Shown: positions 17,446-25,546, counted from the first letter of the stretch. The stretch: 60,842 bases of DNA from Cyclobacteriaceae bacterium (GCA_025055435.1 JANWWN010000013.1:1-60842); one strand, 5' to 3'. Notes: generated from the letters alone by a model not told the origin. Program-made: numbers and translations.

Positions 17446-17634
17446 TCAGATGTAGATGGCATCTTCATCTGTCGACTCTTCTTTTTTCGGACGCAAGGCT
17501 CGCTTCAGGTCTTCCGCTTTTTTTGCAAGGAAAGCCTTCGTTTTGTTCTTGCGGGATCCGGTTAATAACCATGCCGCAAGTAATGCACCGGATGCAATAC
17601 CTAATCCAATCGCTATTTTTTTTGTCGTGCTCAT
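17446..17634 (-). CDS. Small YtxH-like membrane protein
   Basis: 62 residues. One membrane helix near the N-terminus (IAIGLGIASGALLAAWLLTG, residues ~7-26) is followed by a strongly basic stretch (SRKNKTKAFLAKKAEDLKRA) and an acidic end (EESTDEDAIYI). This layout resembles YtxH-domain proteins, of unknown or stress-linked function. It sits alone on the minus strand between aroB and aroA and has a perfect -7 box 5 bases upstream of its ATG, which supports it being a real gene. Confidence 0.7.
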   Translation of the reverse strand: MSTTKKIAIGLGIASGALLAAWLLTGSRKNKTKAFLAKKAEDLKRALRPKKEESTDEDAIYI

Positions 17635-17639
17635 GTTTA

Positions 17640-17664
17640 CAAATTTAAACCTGATTTTTCAGGT
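17640..17664 (-). promoter_or_regulatory. -7 element and adjacent inverted repeat upstream of the YtxH-like gene
   Basis: On the minus strand TAAATTTG (17640-17647) matches TAnnTTTG and ends 5 bases before the ATG, implying a leaderless or nearly leaderless mRNA. Immediately upstream, 17649-17664 is a perfect 6-bp inverted repeat ACCTGA-TTTT-TCAGGT occupying the spacer between -7 and -33, a position where a repressor could act. Confidence 0.45.
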
Positions 17665-17713
17665 AAATGTTTCATGAGGGTAAAAATATTTTCTGCAATC
17701 TTTAACTTGCCAC

Positions 17714-18937
17714 GTGCAATTCATCACCTTACATAAAACAACTCATCTTTCGGGCGTGGTAGAATTTTTACCTGCATCGAAAAGTATCAGCAACCGTGTA
17801 CTTGTGCTTAATGCCCTGGCAGGTGGGGGTTCGGATATTCAAAATCTTTCGGAAGCGAACGATACGAGACTGATGCAGACACTGCTGACTTCAGATGATT
17901 ACGTTCTCAACGCGGAAGATGCGGGCACAACCATGCGCTTTCTTACGGCTTATTGTGCAGTTCAACCAACTGTTCGTCAGCTCACCGGTACAGAGAGAAT
18001 GAAGCAGCGGCCCATCGGTATTCTGGTGCAGGCTTTGCGCCAGCTGGGTGCAGAGATTAAATTCCTCGAAAAAGAAGGATTTCCTCCACTGGAAATACGA
18101 GGTCTTACCCATCAGCTCGCTTCCTCGATATCCATCCGCGGGGATGTAAGCAGCCAGTTTATCTCAGCTTTAATGATGATTGCCCCTGTTTTACCAAAAG
18201 GACTTACCCTGACCCTGGAGGGTAAAACGGGCAGTAAACCCTACATCGAAATGACGGCGGCACTGATGCGCAAATTTGGTGCGCAGGTGAGTTGGGAAAA
18301 CAACCACATCAGCATACCAGCCGGCACCTACCAATCCTCAGCCTACACGGTGGAAAACGACTGGTCGGCTGCCAGCTACTGGTTTGCCTTTGCTGCGCTC
18401 GCTTTGGAAAGTGAAATCATTTTACCTTCGATGACCCTCCGCTCCATTCAGGGCGACCGGATTATAGCCGATTTGATGGAACCGCTTGGTGTGATGTGTC
18501 AGCCACGTGGCAGTGATTTATTGTTGATGCGGAAAGAAGCCCGGAACGAAGTGGAGTTTGATTTTACCCACTGTCCCGACCTTGCCCAGACCGTTATGGT
18601 AGTTTGCGCCGCGCAAAATATTAAAGGCAAATTCACCGGACTGGAAAGCCTGCGTATTAAGGAAACCGACCGCATTCATGCACTGACGCGTGAGTTGGCC
18701 AAGCTCGGTGCTTCGCTGACTGAACATCAGGGTACCTGGCACCTTACTCCGTCCGGCTCACTACCCGAAAATATTCCTTCCATTTCCACCTATGACGACC
18801 ACCGCATGGCCATGGCTTTCGCACCACTCGCGACACTGCGAACCATCCGGATTGAAAACCCGCAGGTTGTAAGAAAATCCTATCCGCGGTTTTGGGATGA
18901 CGTGCGACAGATGGGTATTACCGTAAGCGGTCATTAA
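17714..18937 (+). CDS. aroA: 3-phosphoshikimate 1-carboxyvinyltransferase (EPSP synthase)
   Basis: 407 residues from GTG 17714. It transfers the enolpyruvyl group of PEP to shikimate-3-phosphate. Key motifs: LPASKSISNRVLVLNALA (phosphate binding), EDAGTTMRFLTAY (PEP loop), GDVSSQFISALMM, RIKETDRIHAL and TYDDHRMAMAFA. It continues the shikimate set of the two upstream genes, although a small gene on the other strand intervenes. Its last 20 bases overlap the end of the convergent BtuF-like gene. Confidence 0.94.
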   Translation: MQFITLHKTTHLSGVVEFLPASKSISNRVLVLNALAGGGSDIQNLSEANDTRLMQTLLTSDDYVLNAEDAGTTMRFLTAYCAVQPTVRQLTGTERMKQRPIGILVQALRQLGAEIKFLEKEGFPPLEIRGLTHQLASSISIRGDVSSQFISALMMIAPVLPKGLTLTLEGKTGSKPYIEMTAALMRKFGAQVSWENNHISIPAGTYQSSAYTVENDWSAASYWFAFAALALESEIILPSMTLRSIQGDRIIADLMEPLGVMCQPRGSDLLLMRKEARNEVEFDFTHCPDLAQTVMVVCAAQNIKGKFTGLESLRIKETDRIHALTRELAKLGASLTEHQGTWHLTPSGSLPENIPSISTYDDHRMAMAFAPLATLRTIRIENPQVVRKSYPRFWDDVRQMGITVSGH

Positions 18938-19706
18938 GCAGCTTAACATATTGCGGAAAATACAGCATCCGGCTTCCGTACCAGGAAAACATTTCACCAT
19001 CCACCAGAACAATCCGTGCCTGAGGAAGCAACTGCTGTAACTCATTCACATGCTTTTCGCGAAAAGGATAGGGTTCAGAAGAAAGCATGACGACTTCAGG
19101 TTGAAGCCTGATAAGTTCATCACCGGTCAGTTCCGGGTAACGCTTTTGATGTTGCAAAACGTTTATCAATCCTGCAGCCGTTAACATTTCGTTAATAAAT
19201 GTTTCACTGGCTGCGCCCATCCAGGGTTCTTTCCAAATGAGGTATAAGGTGCGCAAAGGAGGCAGCTGTTCAAGTTTTGCAAAGGCCTGCTCTGTTTTTT
19301 CGCGCAACGTGCAGGCAAGTGTTGTGGTGCCGGTAATTTCTCCGATGTCTGTTATGAGCCGGAAGGCATCCGCCAGGGTAATGACATCGCTCATCCATAC
19401 AGGAAATTCTTGTTTTAATTCATCAATGCCCTGCCTGTAATTTTCTTCTTTGTTGCCGATGATCAGGTCGGGTTGGAGCTTGCGTATCACATCGAAACGA
19501 AAATTTTTGGTGCCTCCGATGATGGTTTTTGCTCTCCTCCATGCCGGAGGATGAACACAGAATTTTGTAATGCCGACCACTTTTTCGCCCAGACCCAATT
19601 CAAATAAAAGTTCGGTTTGCGATGGCACCAATGAAACGATGCGTTGTGGCGGATAACGGAACGTTATCCGATACCCCAGGTGGTCGGTTGCGGTTACTTC
19701 GGTCAC
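18918..19706 (-). CDS. BtuF-like helical-backbone metal/cobalamin-binding protein
   Basis: 262 residues from GTG 19706. An earlier in-frame GTG at 19730 lies inside the terminator hairpin at 19723-19747, so the later start is chosen. The two lobes of a type III periplasmic binding protein are visible: RIVSLVPSQTELLFELGLGEKVVGIT, in two overlapping parts, starts lobe 1; LQPDLIIGNKEEN follows; LQPEVVMLSSEPYPF is in lobe 2. No signal peptide or lipobox is seen, so export is doubtful. It could serve the FecCD permease and ATPase at 46718-48678 if exported, or bind cofactor in the cytosol. It overlaps aroA by 20 bases at the 3' end. Confidence 0.75.
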   Translation of the reverse strand: MTEVTATDHLGYRITFRYPPQRIVSLVPSQTELLFELGLGEKVVGITKFCVHPPAWRRAKTIIGGTKNFRFDVIRKLQPDLIIGNKEENYRQGIDELKQEFPVWMSDVITLADAFRLITDIGEITGTTTLACTLREKTEQAFAKLEQLPPLRTLYLIWKEPWMGAASETFINEMLTAAGLINVLQHQKRYPELTGDELIRLQPEVVMLSSEPYPFREKHVNELQQLLPQARIVLVDGEMFSWYGSRMLYFPQYVKLLNDRLR

Positions 19707-19710
19707 GGAG

Positions 19711-19718
19711 CGAAAATA
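19711..19718 (-). promoter_or_regulatory. Possible -7 element of the BtuF-like gene
   Basis: Minus-strand TATTTTCG differs from TAnnTTTG by one base and ends 4 bases before the GTG at 19706. It is part of the T-rich tail of the preceding terminator. Confidence 0.3.
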
Positions 19719-19747
19719 AAAAAGTCCCACGCCCAGGGCACGGGACT
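19714..19747 (-). terminator. Rho-independent terminator after the YfiR-YfiR-kinase operon
   Basis: On the minus strand AGTCCC (19747-19742) and GGGACT (19728-19723) form a stem whose inner bases can extend it (GCCC/GGGC), followed at once by TTTTTTATTTT. It lies 39 bases after the histidine kinase stop, and is the clearest terminator in the window besides the one after rplQ. Confidence 0.85.
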
Positions 19748-19785
19748 CTGATAAAAACGCACAGAGTACGCGGAGAAAGACCCTC

Positions 19786-20880
19786 TCACGAAAAACTCCG
19801 CGACCCTGCGCGTGTATCTTCAGTTAATGCTTCTGCATTGCATTTTTGATTTGGCAGGTACACGATGAATTCTGACCCCTGGCCCGGTTCAGACTGCAAT
19901 TCTATTTTTCCATGAAGTCGCTCAACGGTGTCCCGCAAAATAAATAAGCCAAGGCCGGAACCGTGTGCCTGGGTAGTTGCCCGGAAAAACATATCGAATA
20001 TCCTATTTTGGTATTGTTTTTCGATTCCAATGCCGTTATCCTTGACCGACAGCACAGCTTCTTTTTCGGTTACTGATACATTAATCTGTATCAGGTGTTT
20101 CGGCTTACGTGTATCGGCATATTTAATGGCGTTGGTCAACAGGTTGGTGAGAATGGTTTTAACCCGCAATTTATCCGAACAAAAGTCAACCGGCTGATGA
20201 ATGTTTACCTCAATGCGTACTTTGTCCGGATGGTAGGTCATGCGCTGATCGTCCAATTCTTCCTGCACAAGTTCTTCCCACACGATAAGCTGTTGCTGAA
20301 TGGCCATTTTACCGGTTCGGTAAAAGTGATGCATTTCTTCGATGAAGGTATTGAGCTTGTTCAAACTTCTCCGAATCAATGCCAGGTATTCCAGGCGCTG
20401 CGGTTCAGGCGATTGTTCAGCAAGTGTAATTAACCCCAAAGCCGACATGATCGGAGCACGCAAATCGTGGGTGGTTTTATAAATAACCTGATCCAGCTGT
20501 TTATTGGAACTGATGAGTTCCTGGGTTTTCTTTTTGTAAGGGGTTACATTGTGTAATTGCAAAACCTGCCCGCCATCTTCATTATGATGGTTAATACGAT
20601 ATGCAGTTACATCGAAATACGTGATTTCATCCGCAGTCAGCCGCAGGCCAGCTTCGAAAATCTTACGGTCGTTGTTGCCGGCCAGGCACTCCTTCCACAG
20701 TTCAGCTTTCTCTGTTTCAACAAAGTCGAAGATGTTTTTTCCCAGCAGTGAGAGTGGCTCGGCCCCATACCTGCGCACCACGGAAGAAATGTACCGGATT
20801 TTGAAATCCTTATCTACCAGCACATAAATGTCATCGGAGTTTTCAACCAACTCCTTAAAAATCCATTCCATACCCTTCAT
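19786..20880 (-). CDS. PAS-domain sensor histidine kinase (soluble)
   Basis: 364 residues with no membrane segment or signal peptide. Order: PAS domain (~8-115, with NSDDIYVLVDKDFKIRYIS), a short coiled coil, HisKA with phospho-acceptor H138 in THDLRAPIMSALG, and HATPase_c with N box LTNLLTNAIKYAD (~244-256), G1 DNGIGIE (281-287) and G2 HGSGLGLFI (~306-314). All boxes are intact. No response regulator is adjacent, so it is an orphan kinase. It lies 48 bases after the second YfiR gene. A perfect 16-bp inverted repeat brackets its start codon (20832-20905), which suggests control of translation initiation or a mutation hot spot. Confidence 0.9.
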   Translation of the reverse strand: MKGMEWIFKELVENSDDIYVLVDKDFKIRYISSVVRRYGAEPLSLLGKNIFDFVETEKAELWKECLAGNNDRKIFEAGLRLTADEITYFDVTAYRINHHNEDGGQVLQLHNVTPYKKKTQELISSNKQLDQVIYKTTHDLRAPIMSALGLITLAEQSPEPQRLEYLALIRRSLNKLNTFIEEMHHFYRTGKMAIQQQLIVWEELVQEELDDQRMTYHPDKVRIEVNIHQPVDFCSDKLRVKTILTNLLTNAIKYADTRKPKHLIQINVSVTEKEAVLSVKDNGIGIEKQYQNRIFDMFFRATTQAHGSGLGLFILRDTVERLHGKIELQSEPGQGSEFIVYLPNQKCNAEALTEDTRAGSRSFS

Positions 20881-20905
20881 AACTTTTCAGTTGAAAACTC
20901 CGATG
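20832..20905. repeat. Perfect 16-bp inverted repeat bracketing the histidine kinase start
   Basis: CATCGGAGTTTTCAAC at 20832-20847 and its exact reverse complement GTTGAAAACTCCGATG at 20890-20905 are separated by 42 bases that contain the kinase ATG (20878-20880). One arm covers codons 12-17; the other lies 10-25 bases upstream of the ATG. A CATCG at 20912-20916 can pair with the CGATG end of the upstream arm instead, giving a competing small hairpin. Confidence 0.9.
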
Positions 20906-20928
20906 CACTTCCATCGTGGGCCGGACTG

Positions 20929-21438
20929 TCAGATCAGTATGGACATACTGGCCAATTGTCCGGATACCTTTAGGTTAGAGCTGGTAACTGTAGACTGGTT
21001 CAGCTCCCATTTCAGTTTACCGTCAATTATTCTAAAGTTGATGCAACTTCCTTTCTGTCCCAAACCTGTGCCATCGGTTACGGTAAGCACCGGTTTTCCC
21101 GAAATCGCAGCTTTTATGCTATCAAATTCTTTGCTTTTGCTTTTTCCCAGATACACTACGTGGCAAGCCGCGGCCTCATCGGCGGAAGTAAGTTTCTTAA
21201 TCACATACTTTTTCGCACCCTTGGGTTTGCCGTCGTACCAGGCTTTCAGCGTATTGAAGACGTTATCTTCGCCCATTACGCCTACAACAAAATCGCCACC
21301 CGCACCTTCGTCCGGCCATTGTACATACTTAATAAAGTTGAATAACATGGCCGCATAGATTTCGTGTTCGGGACGTTCCTGTGCCCGTGTTATCACGGCA
21401 GCACCGGCAAGCATCAGCAAGAAAACCAGTTTTTTCAT
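20929..21438 (-). CDS. YfiR family (DUF4154) periplasmic protein, copy 2
   Basis: 169 residues with a signal peptide (KLVFLLMLAGAAVITRA). The family core is clear: EIYAAMLFNFIKYVQWP near residue 28, FVVGVMGEDNVF, CHVVYLGKSKS and GSCINFRIIDGKLKWELN. In Pseudomonas, YfiR is a periplasmic regulator that holds down a diguanylate cyclase; members in Bacteroidota are often next to histidine kinases. This copy is closely similar to the upstream copy (same EVYxxMxFNFIKYVQWPD and LxVxGxLxSMxILI ends), so they are tandem duplicates. It lies 26 bases after copy 1 and 48 before the kinase. Confidence 0.88.
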   Translation of the reverse strand: MKKLVFLLMLAGAAVITRAQERPEHEIYAAMLFNFIKYVQWPDEGAGGDFVVGVMGEDNVFNTLKAWYDGKPKGAKKYVIKKLTSADEAAACHVVYLGKSKSKEFDSIKAAISGKPVLTVTDGTGLGQKGSCINFRIIDGKLKWELNQSTVTSSNLKVSGQLASMSILI

Positions 21439-21464
21439 ATGTGAGAGGTGTTAAAGTTGCCCGG

Positions 21465-21980
21465 TTATATCAGAATTGCCATTGATGTAAGCGACCCGGC
21501 TACTTTCAGGTTAGCTGCCTCAACGGCTTTCTGATTCAATTCAAATTTAAGTTTGTCATCAACAAATCTGAAGTTGATTGCACTGCCCTTTTCGCCCAGT
21601 CCGGCTTTATCAGTAATTACCAGGGTACCTTTCCCTTTTACCTTGGTGTTTACCGCTTCGAACTCGCTGCTCTTTGACTTATCAATAAAAACCACATGAC
21701 AATCGGTTACATCGGCAGCAGAATTGAACTTCTTGATTACATAGGTTTTGTTGCCGCGCGGCTTTCCGCCATACCAGGTACTTAACGTGTTGTACACATC
21801 AGCATTACCGATTACGCCAATAACAAATTCTCCGCCTTCGGAATGGTCGGGCCACTGAACATACTTGATAAAGTTAAACACCATCATCGAATACACTTCG
21901 TGAAGCGGACGGTCCTGGGCCCGGCCGGATAAACTTACCGATACCAACACCACCAAGAGGGCTCTTACGATTCTTTTCAT
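21465..21980 (-). CDS. YfiR family (DUF4154) periplasmic protein, copy 1
   Basis: 171 residues with a signal peptide (RIVRALLVVLVSVSLSGRA). EVYSMMVFNFIKYVQWPDH, FVIGVIGNADVYN, DCHVVFIDKSKSSEF and SAINFRFVDDKLKFELNQK match the YfiR/DUF4154 fold. It is the first gene of a probable three-gene operon with copy 2 and the PAS kinase; a -7 box (22006-22013) and the terminator of the upstream peptidase gene meet just before it. A role as a periplasmic input for the kinase pathway is inference only. Confidence 0.88.
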   Translation of the reverse strand: MKRIVRALLVVLVSVSLSGRAQDRPLHEVYSMMVFNFIKYVQWPDHSEGGEFVIGVIGNADVYNTLSTWYGGKPRGNKTYVIKKFNSAADVTDCHVVFIDKSKSSEFEAVNTKVKGKGTLVITDKAGLGEKGSAINFRFVDDKLKFELNQKAVEAANLKVAGSLTSMAILI

Positions 21981-22005
21981 TGCTTTTTTCCCGTTGATTT
22001 CGATA

Positions 22006-22013
22006 CAAAAGTA
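22006..22013 (-). promoter_or_regulatory. -7 element of the YfiR-YfiR-kinase operon
   Basis: Minus-strand TACTTTTG matches TAnnTTTG exactly, 25 bases upstream of the first YfiR ATG. Its TA overlaps the last two bases of the hairpin at 22012-22041. No TTTG at the -33 position, which falls in the hairpin. Confidence 0.5.
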
Positions 22014-22041
22014 GACCCCCCTGTGAAAGCAGGGGGGTCTA
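22012..22041 (-). terminator. Hairpin between the M42 peptidase gene and the YfiR operon
   Basis: Perfect 10-bp stem TAGACCCCCC / GGGGGGTCTA with a 10-base loop. On the minus strand it is followed by CTTTTG, a short U-run, so it probably ends the peptidase transcript. It lies 41 bases after that gene's stop. Confidence 0.75.
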
Positions 22042-22081
22042 TCTGTTTTCTGTTCTAATGGATGTAAGATTTTACCCGATT

Positions 22082-23152
22082 TTACTTAATGTACCGGAAA
22101 TCCTGACCGGGTTTAACCTGCAAAAGCACTTCGTAAATAAGTTTGATAACGTTTTCCACATCGTCCTTATGCACGGTTTCCACCGTGGTATGCATATATT
22201 TCAAGGGCAGGGATATTAGGGCCGAGGCCACACCTTCGGCCGAATAGGCAAAGGAATCGGTATCGGTGCCTGTTGAACGGCTTACGGCCTGGCGCTGGAA
22301 GGGTATTTTTTTCTTTTCGGCCGTCTGGATAATCATTTTCAGCACATTGTTCTGGACAGCCGGGCCATAACATAATACCGGACCGCTACCGCATTTTATA
22401 TGACCGGTTTCCTTTTTATTGTACAAAGGCGAACAGGTATCGTGGGTAACGTCCGTACAAATGGCCAAATCGGGTTTCAGCCTGCGCGAGATCATTTCTG
22501 CCCCGCGTAAACCGATTTCTTCCTGAACGGAATTAACCACATACAGGCAATAGGGCAGTTTCTTTTTATTCTCATGCAGCCTGCGCGCCACCTCGGCAAT
22601 CATAAATCCACCCATGCGGTTATCGAGTGCCCGGCCTACCAGAAAGTTTTTGTTCATTTCCATCAGTTCGTCTTCAAACGTGATGACACATCCCACGTGA
22701 ACGCCCATTTCTTCGACTTCTTTTTTTGAGTCAGCTCCGATGTCAATGAAAATATTTTTCAGGGTAGGCGGCTCTTCCTTGGATGCATCGCGTACATGAA
22801 TGGCCGGCCATCCGAATACACCTTTCACAATACCTTTTTCGGTGTGGATGTTCACACGCTTCGAAGGGGCAATCTGATGATCGGAGCCCCCGTTTCGCTT
22901 TACATAGATATAACCGTCATCGGTAATGTAGCCAACAAACCAGGATATTTCATCGGCATGGGCTTCGATAACCACCTTGTAGGAACCTTTCGGGTTGACT
23001 ACTCCCACTACCGTTCCGTACACATCCACGATATAATCGTCAATGTAGGGCTTCAGGTAGTTCAGCCAAATCTGCTGGCCCGAATACTCAAAGCCGGTGG
23101 GTGAGGCATTATTCAGATAATCGTACAGAAACTTCGTGCTCTTTTTATCCAT
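22082..23152 (-). CDS. M42 family metallopeptidase
   Basis: 356 residues; cytosolic dinuclear zinc/cobalt aminopeptidases of this family trim short peptides in large tetrahedral assemblies. Metal and catalytic motifs: IEAHADEISWFVGYI (first His/Asp), GRALDNRMGGFM (bridging Asp), NSVQEEIGLRGAEM (catalytic and metal Glu), AICTDVTHD (Asp) and YMHTTVETVHKDD (last His). Length is normal. It is probably transcribed alone, with a strong hairpin downstream and a divergent phosphatase gene upstream. Confidence 0.93.
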   Translation of the reverse strand: MDKKSTKFLYDYLNNASPTGFEYSGQQIWLNYLKPYIDDYIVDVYGTVVGVVNPKGSYKVVIEAHADEISWFVGYITDDGYIYVKRNGGSDHQIAPSKRVNIHTEKGIVKGVFGWPAIHVRDASKEEPPTLKNIFIDIGADSKKEVEEMGVHVGCVITFEDELMEMNKNFLVGRALDNRMGGFMIAEVARRLHENKKKLPYCLYVVNSVQEEIGLRGAEMISRRLKPDLAICTDVTHDTCSPLYNKKETGHIKCGSGPVLCYGPAVQNNVLKMIIQTAEKKKIPFQRQAVSRSTGTDTDSFAYSAEGVASALISLPLKYMHTTVETVHKDDVENVIKLIYEVLLQVKPGQDFRYIK

Positions 23153-23278
23153 GCAAATTCAGGGTTTAAAATTTCATAAAGTTATGCACTGAAGGTATTC
23201 GGAAACAAAAAGCTGCCTGTATTTTCACTGCCATTATTCCGGTCTGTCCGTTGTAGTATATTCGACCGTTTTTTCAGC

Positions 23279-24211
23279 ATGGACAACCGCATAGCCATAC
23301 TCGACTTAGGTACAAATACTTTTCATTTGCTGATAGCCGAAAAAAAGAAGGATGACTGGCAGGTGCTGTTGCGCGACCGTCAGGCTGTAAAAATCGGACA
23401 GGGCGGAATCAATGAAAGCCGGATACTTCCCGATGCCATGGAGCGGGCTATCGCAGCGCTCAAGAATTTCATGATTCCGATACGGTCCATGCACATCAGC
23501 AGGGTGTATGCCTTCGGCACCAGCGCGATTCGTGTAGCCGTTAACCGGGATGAGTTCATTAAAAGGGTTAAAGACCAAACCGGCATAACCATTAGAATCT
23601 TATCGGGCGATGAGGAAGCTGCCTTCATTTATCACGGCGTTCGTAAAGCACTGCAACTGCGCGATGAAAAAACCCTGATTACGGATATTGGCGGTGGCAG
23701 CGTGGAATTTATAATCACAGGCAAAGGCGGCATGCTCTGGCGTAAAAGCCTGGAGATTGGTGCCCAGCGACTGTTGGAAAAATTTCAGCATCATGACCCC
23801 ATCCTTCCGGAAGAAATCCATTCACTCAATGAATACCTGAAACAAAAACTTCAACCGGTAACTCATGCATTGCAGGTGTTCTGCCCTGAAGTGCTGGTGG
23901 GTTCATCCGGTACGTTCGATACACTAAGTGAAATTTATTGTCTAAAGCATAATATCCCGCTGCCTGTCGATTCTCCCGAAACACCGTTAACGCTGAATGG
24001 CTTTGCCGAAATTTATTCGGAGCTCATCCGGAAAAACCGCAGTGAACGCCTGGCCATACCCGGCATGATTGAAATGCGCGTGGATATGATCGTAGTGGCC
24101 TGTTGCCTGATTAAATTCCTACTCGACCATTACCCTTTTTCTGCCATTCGGGTATCATCTTACGCCATGAAAGAAGGAATATTGGATCAACTGGACTTAC
24201 TTCCCGATTGA
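23279..24211 (+). CDS. Ppx/GppA phosphatase family protein
   Basis: 310 residues with the actin-like ATPase fold of exopolyphosphatase and pppGpp phosphatases. Phosphate 1 motif IAILDLGTNTFHLLIAE; DEEAAFIYHGVR; phosphate 2 motif ITDIGGGSVEFII; LVGSSGTFDTLSEIY. Only the N-terminal catalytic pair of domains is present, as in the short Ppx forms; E. coli Ppx is about 510 residues. It should remove phosphate from polyphosphate or pppGpp, but substrate preference is not readable. It diverges from the M42 peptidase gene and converges on the sugar transporter with a 9-base gap. Confidence 0.88.
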   Translation: MDNRIAILDLGTNTFHLLIAEKKKDDWQVLLRDRQAVKIGQGGINESRILPDAMERAIAALKNFMIPIRSMHISRVYAFGTSAIRVAVNRDEFIKRVKDQTGITIRILSGDEEAAFIYHGVRKALQLRDEKTLITDIGGGSVEFIITGKGGMLWRKSLEIGAQRLLEKFQHHDPILPEEIHSLNEYLKQKLQPVTHALQVFCPEVLVGSSGTFDTLSEIYCLKHNIPLPVDSPETPLTLNGFAEIYSELIRKNRSERLAIPGMIEMRVDMIVVACCLIKFLLDHYPFSAIRVSSYAMKEGILDQLDLLPD

Positions 24212-24220
24212 TTAACCCGC

Positions 24221-25546
24221 TTAAGCTGCTATTTCTTCCAGAGATTTGCCACGGGTTTCGGGCATGACGGTTAAGGCCCATACCAGTTGCAACACCATCA
24301 TCGCCATAAAGAAAAGAAAGATGTAACCGGGCTGATGCTGCAATATACCACGGGTTTCATCCAGAAATACCGGCGTAACCAGGGTAATCACTGCCGCCAG
24401 AACCCAATGTACACTGGCTCCGAATGCCTGCCCTGCCGCACGGGCCCTGTTGGGAAAAATCTCACTTATAAACACCCAGATAACCGTGCCCTGACCTACG
24501 GCATGTGCAGCAATGAAAATCAAAAGAAAAGCAAGTAATAGTCCGGCTCCGGCAGATGTAAAAAAGGAATAAGCCACCATGCCCAGACTGAGTATATACC
24601 CAAACGAGCCCAGTATAATCAGGAACCTCCGACCGGAACGGTCAATCAGATAAAGGCCGACAAATGTAAAAATCAGATTAACCACACCCAGCGCAATCGA
24701 GTTAAACAATGAATCACGTGCAGCCAATCCGGCCCGCTCCAGTATTTCGGGTGCATAGTACAGAATAAAGTTGATACCGGACAGCTGATTGAAGAACGCA
24801 ACACAAAAAGCCAGAAAAACCGGTCGCCTGATTTCTTTGCCCAGCAGGTTAACACGCGAAGGAGTTGCACCAACAGACTGCACCACTTTATCGAGTAATT
24901 CTTCCGCATTGCGAATACCCAGCTTCGCAAGCGACTGCAACGCTGCCAAACGGTTGTTATTTTTTACCAGCAACCATCTCGGACTTTCAGGTATACCCAG
25001 TACCAACAGGGTATAAGCCAGTGCAGGTATGGCTTCCACACCCAGCATCCACCGCCAATCATTTTTGCCGCCCACACCTTCCAGCAGATAGTTGGAAATA
25101 AATGCGGCCAGTATGCCAAAAACAATGTTGAACTGATAGGCAGCCACCAGCCTGCCGCGCAGGCGCGCCTCGGCAATTTCGGCAATGTAAGCCGGTGCCG
25201 CCACTGACGATATGCCCACGCCAACTCCTCCTATGAACCGGAAAAACGAAAATGAATAAGGCTCGGGAGCAAGAGCCGAACCAACAGCAGAAACGGTGTA
25301 GAGCACGCCAATCCAGAACAAGGTAGGTTTGCGGCCCCACTTATCGGTTGGCCAGCCTCCGGTAAGCGCACCCAGCACAGTGCCCCACAGTGCCATGGAC
25401 ATAATAAAAAAGCCATGAAACCAGGGTGAAGTGTTCCATAATTCTTTGATAGGAAGATTGGCACCGGATATCACCACCGTATCGAAGCCAAACAGAAAGC
25501 CGGCCATGGCAGCGACAACTGCCACGCCCCAGGTTCGTGATTGCAT
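24221..25546 (-). CDS. Sugar porter family MFS transporter
   Basis: 441 residues with 12 predicted membrane helices. Signatures of the sugar porter family: FGFDTVVISGA in TM1, GGWPTDKWGRKPTLF after TM2, IPESPRWLL before the central loop, QLSGINFILYYAPEI in TM7, YLIDRSGRRFLII, and PETRGKSLEEI at the C-terminus. The QLSG and PESPRW motifs fit a proton-linked hexose or pentose importer; the exact sugar is unknown. No sugar-catabolic gene is adjacent. Confidence 0.92.
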   Translation of the reverse strand: MQSRTWGVAVVAAMAGFLFGFDTVVISGANLPIKELWNTSPWFHGFFIMSMALWGTVLGALTGGWPTDKWGRKPTLFWIGVLYTVSAVGSALAPEPYSFSFFRFIGGVGVGISSVAAPAYIAEIAEARLRGRLVAAYQFNIVFGILAAFISNYLLEGVGGKNDWRWMLGVEAIPALAYTLLVLGIPESPRWLLVKNNNRLAALQSLAKLGIRNAEELLDKVVQSVGATPSRVNLLGKEIRRPVFLAFCVAFFNQLSGINFILYYAPEILERAGLAARDSLFNSIALGVVNLIFTFVGLYLIDRSGRRFLIILGSFGYILSLGMVAYSFFTSAGAGLLLAFLLIFIAAHAVGQGTVIWVFISEIFPNRARAAGQAFGASVHWVLAAVITLVTPVFLDETRGILQHQPGYIFLFFMAMMVLQLVWALTVMPETRGKSLEEIAA

